From NCBI GenBank assembly GCA_964371555.1, contig CAYJMQ010000028.1, forward strand, positions 1-25,605: a stretch of DNA of 25,605 nucleotides, given 5' to 3'. The stretch is from CAYJMQ01 sp964371555. Lineage in GTDB: Bacteria > Bdellovibrionota > JACOXK01 > 2-02-FULL-40-11. The notes under the pieces were generated by a model that was given only the letters and a program-made list of their open reading frames with translations, was not told the origin of the DNA and ran no database searches. A program made the translations under genes and the position numbers. Shown one piece after another: positions 8,490-15,756 of the stretch (position 1 is the first letter of the stretch; each line of letters starts with the position of its first letter).

Positions 8490-9117
8490 GCGCATCCTCC
8501 ACTGAGATTTCTCCCTTTTCAATAGAAACAAATTCATGAAAAGCTCTCTCAACAAGCTTTTGATCAAGCGACGACATCACATCGATGTAAAATGATTTCG
8601 CCCTCTCAAGACTATCGACATTAAAAGCCTCCGCGTAAATAACGGCCAGAGTCGTCGCCAATGTGATGGCAACGGGCTTATCGGTTTCTCCGGCGGTAAC
8701 ACGGGCCACGGTTTCGAGATTTGGCTGTCCTTCCCTTTCAACGGTTATTCTATAAAAATCACTTTCGCTTTTTCGAAAAGTGGTTTCCAATGTTGCTTTA
8801 CCCTCTGTTGTTTGCATTGAGGCCTTTTCATTGCCATCCCTATCTGACAGAGAAATACGAATCAGGTCTCTGTCCGCTGAAAGCAGATCTGCCGGAACGG
8901 AAATGGAAAGACTCGTGAGTTGGGAAACGGAAGGAACAGTGGTTGACGGCTCGCTAATAGATCGGGCGTCTGGCGTCAGACTCGGCGCTCCCGGCCCTCC
9001 GCCACCGCAGGAGATCCAAAAGAGGCAAAGGAGATAGATCCTCGCTGCGTTCGGAATGACACCATTGTGCACTTGGAATGCCTTAAAAGAGTGTATAAAT
9101 GTATAAAAAATCTTCAT
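8446..9117 (-). CDS. Small predicted lipoprotein of unknown function
   Basis: I do not recognise the family. From the ATG at 9117 the protein has 223 residues. A short hydrophobic run (IYLLCLFWIS) leads to a Cys at 37 followed by GGGG, which resembles a lipobox, although Trp at -3 is unusual. A Pro/Ser/Thr-rich tether follows, then a segment likely to form an Ig-like beta sandwich (about 60-155) and a helical C-terminus (about 155-223, charged, ending EILSDILNRM). A GTG at 9072 is an alternative start with a better AAGG Shine-Dalgarno and would put the lipid-modified Cys at residue 22, a more usual length. Part of the signal region is encoded by a REP-like repeat (9031-9064). The end overlaps the next gene by 44 bases, so the two products probably work together. 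Confidence 0.75.
   Translation of the reverse strand: MKIFYTFIHSFKAFQVHNGVIPNAARIYLLCLFWISCGGGGPGAPSLTPDARSISEPSTTVPSVSQLTSLSISVPADLLSADRDLIRISLSDRDGNEKASMQTTEGKATLETTFRKSESDFYRITVEREGQPNLETVARVTAGETDKPVAITLATTLAVIYAEAFNVDSLERAKSFYIDVMSSLDQKLVERAFHEFVSIEKGEISVEDAHATREILSDILNRM
9031..9064 (-). repeat. REP-like intergenic repeat embedded in a signal-peptide coding region
   Basis: The minus strand reads GTGTCATTCCGAACGCAGCG followed by AGGATCTATCTC. This resembles the very common dispersed bacterial repeat of the form GTCATTC-(C/T)-GA-(A/G)-CGCAGCGAGGAATCT, usually found between genes. Here one A appears to be missing and the element is translated as part of the lipoprotein leader (VIPNAARIYLL). 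Family membership is recalled from general knowledge, not searched. I found no second copy in the window. Confidence 0.55.
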
Positions 9118-9164
9118 CGCTTCAGCAAACGTTCCACGTTTAAATTTTTAAAGCCTTAGTTTTT

Positions 9165-9192
9165 ATTTTAGCCAGCTTTGAAAATAATGCAA
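9165..9192 (-). promoter_or_regulatory. Candidate internal promoter for the small lipoprotein and 948-residue protein genes
   Basis: Just after the stop of the 1315-residue gene the minus strand has TTGCAT (9192-9187), a 16-base spacer and TAAAAT (9170-9165), that is 3/6 and 5/6 to sigma-70 consensus. It would leave a leader of about 40 bases before 9117. The 78-base gap (9118-9195) holds nothing else obvious. Confidence 0.25.
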
Positions 9193-9195
9193 CCT

Positions 9196-12100
9196 CTACC
9201 TGATTTTCAGCTCTTCGACCATTTTTTGAAGAGGTGAACCTTCCGGCAATAAAGAGGAGTCAAATGTTCTGGAGAAGTTTCCTATCCCCATGTTTGGATC
9301 GATCTCGGTTACGCTGCCATCATTATCGAGAATGCCCACGATATATTTCCCCTTCGATTTATTGATATGTAAAATCTGAGCCGGTTCTTTTCTTTCCCCC
9401 CCCATAAGAACGATATCTCCCACTTCAGGTTTGAGGTTACCCGTTCGTTGAAAAATTTTTGTATCATGTCTTATTCCGGGGATTTCCAAAGGCATCATGT
9501 CGCCTATGTCGGAGAATTGAATGCGAGATGTTGCTCCTTTCTTCGCGACTATCCTTAGTCCTTGATGTTCAATGGGGATTGCTTCTGGCTGTAACTTGCT
9601 CAGAGTCAGAAAGTTCTTTTCGTTTGACACACGCATAAGCCATCCCGCCCCTCTGACGCGACCTCTCTCATCGAAAATCATGACCGGTTGGAACATACCT
9701 GTCTCCACCTCTTTTCTTCCAAAGCCGAAAAAACCTCCTTCTCTTATTCTCACAACGGCTTTTTGGCCTATTACAGACTCTTCAAAGATATCGAAGCGTT
9801 GCCTCACTTGAGCCTCTGGTTGTGGGGAAATACTCAGTGCAGGAAAGGCTGGCGGCTTCTTAATATCGACCGGGCGGGGGACGACCTTAGCAGCTGACGG
9901 CCTAATCTCCTCCCCGACCAGGGTATGCCTCAGCACATCTTTGGGGGGGCTTAATTCGTAGATATCGGAAATGTCTTCCGGGCCGATGCCATGCAACACA
10001 TCATCATCGCCCCGAAAAGCGAGACCCAGATCCTCCGTACCCTGGCTCTTAGCTTTTACGAAGATGCCTTCGAACGTTCGACCATCGGTGGTTGTAACGT
10101 AATATTTCTTGTTCGGATAAAGAAACAAGCCGATGACTGCCTTACCACTTGATGGGTCAGCGCCTGCGTCACCAGGTATGCCAGGAACGATCCACACCAC
10201 CCCTTCCATTTCGGCAACACGAGGCTGAGCTATATCGAGCAGTGTATGTGATAAAGGTTGTTCGGGAACGGCCATGCCCTCTGGAAGTTTCGCGGAATGT
10301 CCAAGAAATTTTTCATCGCCGATCAGTCCATTTTCAATCAAGAGACGCCTCTGGTTTTGAGACAATCCTGAACGATAGAGATTTCGTCCCTTTTCAAAGA
10401 CCGATTGCGTCTTGTGAGCTTCAAGAAGCCTTTTTGCCGTATCTGACGCTTTGGGGATTCTAATGACATCTTGAGCGTCGATAAGTTCCCGATCCCTCGC
10501 GTCTTTGGTGAGATAATATTCGATTTCGGCAAGTCTTTCCTCGTCGTTTAATTCGGTGATTTTTTTCGAGGGAAAGAGACGACTCTCTCTTTCCAGAGCC
10601 GCCTTGGCCCGCTCCTGTGTCAGCGTAAGTCTTTCGGCGGGGGAGAGCGGCGTTCGGGTGCCCGCGGAAAGGAGTCTCCGGTTCTCATCGAGTTGGGAAG
10701 CGCGGGTCAGATTCACAAGCCCGCCTAATTCATCTGTCGACCTGAGTGCGCGTAAGACCGTCCCTACGTCTTGTTCTCTCATCGTCCGTAAAAGATGTTT
10801 TGTTGTTTCAAGCGACCCGCGCCTCAGCGCCTGGGCGCCTATGGCGCCAACGGCTGCGCCATCAAACCCTGATGCGGCGGCATTCAATACAAATTGAATC
10901 AAGGCATCCGCGGCTTCTCCCTCTTTTTCCATGACAAGCGTTGGATCGCTTTCAGCCCGCGCTCTCAGGTAATAGGTTCCGATTTCCATCTGGGTGAGCG
11001 CATCGGACAATCTTTTCCCTTCGACGGCCGCAGATCCGAGACTGAGCCCAAGACCTGTTCCCGCTGAATAGGCAAGAAGCGGCCCTCCCAAGGGTGTCTG
11101 GGCCAAGAGAAGTCCCATAGCTCCCGTGGCGATTGCGGCGCCTCCAGTGTTAAGCTGCCAGTCACGATACGCTTCCAGGATTTTTTCTTCGCTTTTTCGT
11201 TCTTCTTCAAGTCGTTGCCATGCCGCGCACACCTGACCCACAAATGTGGGATATTTAAGAAGCAATTTTCCGATGGAGGCTGGATTGAATCTGAGAAGAT
11301 GTTTGATGAAGGCCTCTTCGGCCGTGGCTCGTTCTCCCTCTGTACCCGCTTCTTTCATTTTGTCGAACATCGAAGCAAGATCGGACATTGCTTTTCCGAG
11401 GCCGGAACGCTCCCGTTGAATCGCACGCTCTATATTTTCTTGGGTGGGAGGGATAGGAGCGTCGATATACAAATGACGCGCATAAGATCCTCCTCCAAGC
11501 GTTTGTTGGATCGCCTTCTTGGAAGCGGCGTATTCGAGCCGATCTTTTTCATCATCGTCCCGTATCTTTTCATCGAGCAGGCGGCCATCAGCGAATGATG
11601 GATCGGATGTCTGCCAGATATCTTGAAGTTCGGAGAGCGTCATCCTTTTCGAACGTCTCTGTGCGAGAGCGGATTGGAAATTGGCGGCGTATTGACGTTC
11701 GTAGCTTTCCGGCGCTAAACGCGGTTTTTCGTCACTCATGAGCCGCGCCACGAGACCTGGCGACCGCTCCGTGCTGCTTGGAGTCGCCGCGAATTGAATG
11801 ATGTCTGGCAAAAGATCAGCGGGTGCGCGGCCGGTCGTCTTGTGTGTCTGGCGCGACAATTCTTCATGAGCTTCGAAAAGCGCTTTTACCCTATCAGCTT
11901 GTGTGTCTGGTAAAGTGCCTCGACGTGTTTCTTTTTTGAGCTTTTCAATTTCGACAATTTCGATCCCCGCTTTTTGGGCGGCATCGAGCATAATAACACT
12001 CGCCAGCGGCACAGACCGCGCGGGACGAGGGGGGGATAAGATCCAACTCGCCCCTCCCAACCGTCTCAAGAATTCTCCCGACCCTTCCGGTGTTTGTCCA

Positions 12101-13143
12101 AATGAAATCGTTTTTTCTTCAGGCACGATAAAAACTCCAGGATTACCCCTTTCATCATCCGGGGACAGGGGAATGCCAAAAGGATTCCTACGATCGGAAA
12201 ACGATGCGAGCAGATCTTTTCTCGCTGTGGATATTTCTCTCTCTCTATTATTGCGGTTGTAGGTTTCAATCTTCACGGAAATGTCGTTAAATATATCTTT
12301 TCGACTCGCTTCAATTTGAGCTTTAATTTGAGCTTCAGGCGGCGTGCCTGTGCCATACTTCTCTTGTTGATCTTTTCTAATTTCGTCTTTTATCTGATGG
12401 AGTCGTTGAATGACCTCACGATCTTTTTGACTATTTTCCGGGTCTTTTCCCACGAGTTCACGAAAGAGTTCTTCGGGCGCCATATCGCGAAGGTCAGTCT
12501 GCCAAAAATGATCCCCGTATGTTTCCAGAAAACGATCCCTTGTGTCGTGATAAAGAAGGTCGGCGAATACCTGATCAATCGAAGGACGAGTTGCCGATAT
12601 TTGATTTATGTTCCTGGCAAGGGCAAGCGCCGCCTCGCCCGCGCTCAAATTTTCAAGGGGATTTCGGCAAACATCAGACTGAATATCTTCTTCCACCGAA
12701 ATATCTGCAGCGAATGCCTGATCGATGCTCACCAACCGCCGCGCAAGCCCGCATTCGGATCTACCCAATTCTTCTTTTAATTTTTGGTATCCTTTGAAAG
12801 GACCTATAATATGATCTTTGATTCTTCGCGCCGAATCCGAATCGCCGGAAGCTTCAACGTCGCGCGCCAGATCGGCGGCAAAGGCGATAATAGAGTCGAG
12901 GTGCGAGGCGGATATTCCCTCCCCGGCGCCAAACTCAGGGAGTTTCATCCGGTCAATGGCAAGTTTTGTCGCCAAAAAAAGCGCTGACTGACGACGCGAA
13001 AGCCCTTCCGGGCTGTTTGCGGGAGCTCGTGCTTTCAAACCAGGAAGCTCCCACGAGGTGACCTCGGAAGAAAGAGAGTCGCAAACCGCTTCTTTGGGAG
13101 CGCACAAAAGCAGGCAGAGACAGATGAGCGCACTTTTTATCAT
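9196..13143 (-). CDS. Very large secreted protein of unknown function (about 1315 residues)
   Basis: I do not recognise the family. It starts with a Sec signal peptide (MIKSALICLCLLLCAPKEAVC), so it is exported. The ATG at 13143 is chosen over a GTG two codons upstream (13149), and neither has a good Shine-Dalgarno. Residues about 25-660 are mostly charged and probably helical, with many Glu/Lys/Arg runs. A Gly/Ala/Leu-rich hydrophobic stretch at about 663-703 (GGAAIATGAMGLLLAQTPLG onward) could be one or two membrane-inserting helices. Another helical region covers about 705-960. The C-terminal third (about 1005-1300) is beta-rich and contains segments resembling small SH3/KOW-like barrels (near VTTTDGRTFEGIF, QKAVVRIREGGFFGFG and VGDIVLMGG). 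The gene starts 43 bases after the NHL lipoprotein gene. In places it looks more GC-rich than the mur genes. Its size and layout recall large envelope or toxin-delivery proteins, but no toxin or enzyme motif is visible. Confidence 0.82.
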   Translation of the reverse strand: MIKSALICLCLLLCAPKEAVCDSLSSEVTSWELPGLKARAPANSPEGLSRRQSALFLATKLAIDRMKLPEFGAGEGISASHLDSIIAFAADLARDVEASGDSDSARRIKDHIIGPFKGYQKLKEELGRSECGLARRLVSIDQAFAADISVEEDIQSDVCRNPLENLSAGEAALALARNINQISATRPSIDQVFADLLYHDTRDRFLETYGDHFWQTDLRDMAPEELFRELVGKDPENSQKDREVIQRLHQIKDEIRKDQQEKYGTGTPPEAQIKAQIEASRKDIFNDISVKIETYNRNNREREISTARKDLLASFSDRRNPFGIPLSPDDERGNPGVFIVPEEKTISFGQTPEGSGEFLRRLGGASWILSPPRPARSVPLASVIMLDAAQKAGIEIVEIEKLKKETRRGTLPDTQADRVKALFEAHEELSRQTHKTTGRAPADLLPDIIQFAATPSSTERSPGLVARLMSDEKPRLAPESYERQYAANFQSALAQRRSKRMTLSELQDIWQTSDPSFADGRLLDEKIRDDDEKDRLEYAASKKAIQQTLGGGSYARHLYIDAPIPPTQENIERAIQRERSGLGKAMSDLASMFDKMKEAGTEGERATAEEAFIKHLLRFNPASIGKLLLKYPTFVGQVCAAWQRLEEERKSEEKILEAYRDWQLNTGGAAIATGAMGLLLAQTPLGGPLLAYSAGTGLGLSLGSAAVEGKRLSDALTQMEIGTYYLRARAESDPTLVMEKEGEAADALIQFVLNAAASGFDGAAVGAIGAQALRRGSLETTKHLLRTMREQDVGTVLRALRSTDELGGLVNLTRASQLDENRRLLSAGTRTPLSPAERLTLTQERAKAALERESRLFPSKKITELNDEERLAEIEYYLTKDARDRELIDAQDVIRIPKASDTAKRLLEAHKTQSVFEKGRNLYRSGLSQNQRRLLIENGLIGDEKFLGHSAKLPEGMAVPEQPLSHTLLDIAQPRVAEMEGVVWIVPGIPGDAGADPSSGKAVIGLFLYPNKKYYVTTTDGRTFEGIFVKAKSQGTEDLGLAFRGDDDVLHGIGPEDISDIYELSPPKDVLRHTLVGEEIRPSAAKVVPRPVDIKKPPAFPALSISPQPEAQVRQRFDIFEESVIGQKAVVRIREGGFFGFGRKEVETGMFQPVMIFDERGRVRGAGWLMRVSNEKNFLTLSKLQPEAIPIEHQGLRIVAKKGATSRIQFSDIGDMMPLEIPGIRHDTKIFQRTGNLKPEVGDIVLMGGERKEPAQILHINKSKGKYIVGILDNDGSVTEIDPNMGIGNFSRTFDSSLLPEGSPLQKMVEELKIR

Positions 13144-13186
13144 CTTCACGTTGTATCGGCTTTTGTGAAGGAAAATTAAGTGAAAT

Positions 13187-14526
13187 TTATCGAATAAACG
13201 GGGTTCCGGCTCCTCGTTTGGGATTTACGATCCGGATGCGATTATTAGCGGTATCAGAAATGTAGAGAAGCCCTTTCGAGTCGATCGCCAGTCCCCCTAT
13301 TTTATCGAGTTGGGCTGCCGTCGCCAGACCGCCATCACCAGAAAAACCGAGCGTTCCATTTCCGGCAATGACCGTACCGTTCAGTGCCAATACCTGTGTT
13401 TCCGTTGTGACGAGAGGCATCGTAAGAAACGGGTGGGAAAAGGTAATCCCGGGAGGTGTCGCGAAAGGCAGCTCCAGTTCTGTCGTGATAATGCCGTTTG
13501 TATCTACCATTCGTACCCGGCGGTTTCCCGAATCGGCAATCCAGAGCCTTCCCTGAGAATCGACAGAAATTCCGCCCGGATTTTGAAGTTTCGCCTGATT
13601 TGCCGGTCCGCCGTCTCCTGAAAATCCGCCGGGAGGCGCCCCCGCGATCAGGGGACGTGCCGCTCCCGTCGCGATAAATTCGATCACCCTATTATTAGCT
13701 TGCGAAACAAAGATTCGTCCCGCATTAGTGACTGCGAGGCCGGTAGGAAGATCAAAACTGTCCAGTGCTCTCAGGGTTCCATCCGGGCTGATCTGACGAA
13801 GAGGCGAAATATTTCCGAGACTTCCAAACTCAGGTCGGTGAACTTCAAAAAAAAGGAGCTTCCCCTGAGGGTCGAATGCAAGTGCTCCGGGAGATCCTGC
13901 GGAAAATTGGATGACTGTGGAGATCTCTTTTTGGGGCGTTATCTTAAAGACGCCGAAAATGGTCCTAAACCCGCCCTGCAATTGTCCCAGAAGTGAAGTA
14001 TCTGGAATAGCTCGAGCCCCAGAAACAAAAAGGTTGTCATTTTTATCGAAAGCAATCGCGCCGGAGTTTGTCAGAATCCGAGGCGAACCATCTCCAAAAA
14101 AGGTTCGAATCGTCCCTTGAGGAAATTCTTCAAAAGTAAGTTGTGCGGGAGCTGGTTCGAGTACTGGGGCTGGAGCAGGAGCTTCAGCAGGTGCGGGAGC
14201 TGGTTCGAGTACTGGGGCTGGAGCAGGAGCTTCNNNNNNNNNNNNNNNNNNNNNNNNNNNNNNNNNNNNNNNNNNNNNNNNNNNNNNNNNNNNNNNNNNN
14301 NNNNNNNNNNNNNNNNNNNNNNNNNNNNNNNNNGTGCGGGAGCTGGTTCGAGTACTGGGGCTGGAGCAGGAGCTTCAGCAGGTGCGGGAGCTGGTTGTTG
14401 CTCCCCCACGATCGGCGCGCCACCAGGGGATGGCCCCTCCCCCTCACTCCCAACACAACTCGTAAGTGAAACAACGAAAATAAAAGTTAAAAAAAGATTA
14501 AAAAAATGACGAGAGCAAATATTCAC
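13187..14526 (-). CDS. NHL-repeat lipoprotein with Pro/Ala repeat stalk (interrupted by assembly gap)
   Basis: An exported lipoprotein with a beta-propeller, probably a binding or scaffold module. A GTG at 14526 gives a good type II signal peptide (NICSRHFFNLFLTFIFVVSL then lipobox LTSC, Cys at 24). The frame is open to 14601 without an ATG. After the Cys comes a Pro/Ala/Glu stalk made of a 16-residue tandem repeat containing VLEPAPAP, interrupted by 100 Ns. The rest encodes NHL-type blades, clearest in GGFSGDGGPANQAKLQNPGG, then ISVDSQGRLWIADSGNRRVR, and again GFSGDGGLATAAQLDKIGG, then LAIDSKGLLYISDTANNRIR. The frames left and right of the gap differ only because 100 is a placeholder length, so two apparent ORFs (13187-13981 and 14071-14601) are one gene. 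It is the first gene of the insert after murG. NHL propellers bind proteins, sugars or RNA; the ligand cannot be told here. Confidence 0.85.
14143..14396 (-). repeat. 48-bp tandem repeat encoding a 16-residue Pro/Ala/Glu unit
   Basis: Full copies lie at 14143-14190 and 14334-14381. A copy truncated by the Ns is at 14191-14233 (43 bases), and a partial one starts at 14382. The visible copies appear identical. The unit encodes APAPVLEPAPAPAEAP (any phase). Perfect repeats of this length exceed what short reads resolve and explain the gap. The true copy number is unknown. Confidence 0.92.
14234..14333. other. Assembly gap of exactly 100 Ns
   Basis: The round 100-base length marks a scaffold gap of unknown size. 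The left flank stops 5 bases short of completing a 48-base unit and the right flank begins exactly at a unit start. The real missing length should therefore be 5 + 48n bases, which also restores a single reading frame. Confidence 0.95.
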
Positions 14527-14691
14527 GTTTCTTTTCCATGCTTTAGGCCCATGCTTTAGGTTCTTTTTCTTATCCAATTCAGCCAACGTTCCGCTCCTCA
14601 ATTTCCAGATTTGATAACATCAGTATACCCAAAAAAATAAAAAAAGACATGTCTATTGGAAAATTATAGTAACCGATGGTATCGCAAAAGT
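14527..14691. other. AT-rich murG to insert spacer
   Basis: The 165-base gap contains two 13-bp tandem duplications. On the minus strand it has a TATAAT hexamer (14668-14663) without a properly spaced -35. It also has an AGACATGTCT palindrome followed by seven Ts, an A and seven Ts, then a TATACT hexamer (14625-14620). The palindrome plus T tract could be a weak intrinsic terminator, but its possible stem is very short. TATACT could serve the NHL gene. None of these is strong. Confidence 0.4.
14536..14560 (-). repeat. 13-bp tandem duplication upstream of the NHL lipoprotein
   Basis: CCATGCTTTAGG occurs at 14536-14547 and again at 14549-14560, a period of 13 bases. It lies 10 bases upstream of the proposed GTG start. 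It is the second 13-bp-period duplication in this short spacer. Confidence 0.85.
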
Positions 14692-14706
14692 TCATCGCAA
14701 AAGTTC
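14681..14706 (-). repeat. Perfect 13-bp tandem duplication across the murG stop codon
   Basis: ATCGCAAAAGTTC occurs at 14681-14693 and 14694-14706 on the plus strand. On the coding strand the junction of the two copies creates the TGA that ends murG. With one copy the frame would run five codons further to a TAA. Confidence 0.95.
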
Positions 14707-15756
14707 ATTGACGATCGTCTGGGTGGCATAGGGGCGGGAGAAGGGGACGATTTTCTTTCGCATTTCTTCAAGCTCGCGTGGATGTTCGAGGGCGAACTTA
14801 ATTTCTTTGGCTACAATCGCACCATTGAGCTGCCAATCGAGAAGCAGACGGGCCGCCCCCTCCTTCTCAAGAAGTTTTGCGTTCTCCTCCTGATGATTGT
14901 GAGCCGCAAAAGGAAAGGGGACAAAGAGCACAGCTTTCCCGAGCAGGCTAAGCTCTGAAACGGTGGAAGCGCCGGCCCTGCAAATAATAAAATCAGCCCT
15001 CGAATACATTTCATCCATATCCTCTATAAAATCGTAAATCTCCCCTTCCCCACCTTCCCAATGATGCTCAAAGTAGGTGGTTCGAACCCAGTCATAATCT
15101 CCTTTTCCGGTCTGATGGATCAGATGAATCTCATTTTTTACCGGTTCAAGATAAGGAAGCGCTTCAAGAAGCGCGCGGTTTAAGGAATGAGAGCCCTGAC
15201 TCCCCCCCAAAATAAAAATGGTGAATTTTTTGTTTGAAGGAATTTCTTTCATCTTAAATTTTCTCACGGGATTTCCGGTCACAAGAACTTTTTCAGGCGG
15301 AAAAAAGGCTTGTGTCGCTTCAAAACTGACAAAAATTCGTCGAACGAAGCGCGATAAAAGCGAATTCGCGAGGCCGGGTTGGAAATTTTGCTCCTGAATG
15401 GCCGTTTTGATCCTCAAAAGAAATGCCACAAAGAGAACCGGGAAACTTGCATAGCCTCCCACTCCTAAAACAATGTCTGGTTTAAACTCCCTCAAAATGA
15501 CCCATGATTGGAAAAAGGAGAGCGGAATCAAAAAAAGTGTTTTCATTTTTTCAAAAAATGACTTTCCCGAAAAACCACTGATGGAAATAAATTGAACGGG
15601 ATAACCCCGCTTGGGAAGAACGGTCGCTTCCACCCCTTTTTGTGTCCCCGCAAAAAGAACCTGATGGCTGGAATCCCGGCGACAAAGTTCTTCAGCAATC
15701 GCTATACCGGGAAACAGATGTCCCCCTGTCCCCCCTCCGGCTATCAAAAGCTTCAT
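14692..15756 (-). CDS. murG: UDP-GlcNAc:undecaprenyl-PP-MurNAc-pentapeptide GlcNAc transferase MurG
   Basis: A membrane-associated GT28 glycosyltransferase that converts lipid I to lipid II on the cytoplasmic face. The 354-residue protein is of normal length. It shows the N-terminal glycine-rich loop GGGTGGHLFPGIAIAEEL (residues 7-24), IVLGVGGYASFPVL, the C-domain loop FILGGSQGSHSLNRALLEAL (about 178-197) and the UDP-GlcNAc-binding CRAGASTVSELSLLGKAVLF with the following HNHQEENA. The ATG at 15756 overlaps the ftsW stop (ATGA). The stop at 14692 was created by a 13-bp tandem duplication. It is the last dcw gene before the four-gene insert; in most dcw clusters murC follows directly. Confidence 0.98.
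   Translation of the reverse strand: MKLLIAGGGTGGHLFPGIAIAEELCRRDSSHQVLFAGTQKGVEATVLPKRGYPVQFISISGFSGKSFFEKMKTLFLIPLSFFQSWVILREFKPDIVLGVGGYASFPVLFVAFLLRIKTAIQEQNFQPGLANSLLSRFVRRIFVSFEATQAFFPPEKVLVTGNPVRKFKMKEIPSNKKFTIFILGGSQGSHSLNRALLEALPYLEPVKNEIHLIHQTGKGDYDWVRTTYFEHHWEGGEGEIYDFIEDMDEMYSRADFIICRAGASTVSELSLLGKAVLFVPFPFAAHNHQEENAKLLEKEGAARLLLDWQLNGAIVAKEIKFALEHPRELEEMRKKIVPFSRPYATQTIVNELLR

Noticed and set aside
9196..13143. Polymorphic toxin with downstream immunity gene
   Set aside because: The large size and downstream small gene suggested it, but no toxin motif, VgrG, Rhs or TPS domain is visible, and the small downstream gene is an exported lipoprotein of different style.
14143..14396. 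CRISPR-like array of direct repeats
   Set aside because: The 48-base units abut with no unique spacers, are in frame and encode a Pro/Ala stalk, so they are a coding tandem repeat.
5643..14526. Insertion sequence, prophage or integrative element as the source of the insert
   Set aside because: No transposase, integrase, terminal inverted repeats or matching target duplication was found at the two ends; the 13-bp duplication at the murG end has no partner near 5562.
13187..14601. Two separate genes (a short Pro-rich lipoprotein and an NHL protein starting at TTG 13981)
   Set aside because: The frame change coincides with the 100-N placeholder. Joined across the gap they form one continuous lipoprotein with signal peptide, stalk and propeller.
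14630..14660. Intrinsic terminator after murG (AGACATGTCT followed by T tracts)
   Set aside because: The palindrome has no loop space and little GC, so the possible stem is about three pairs. It is noted only as part of the spacer description.
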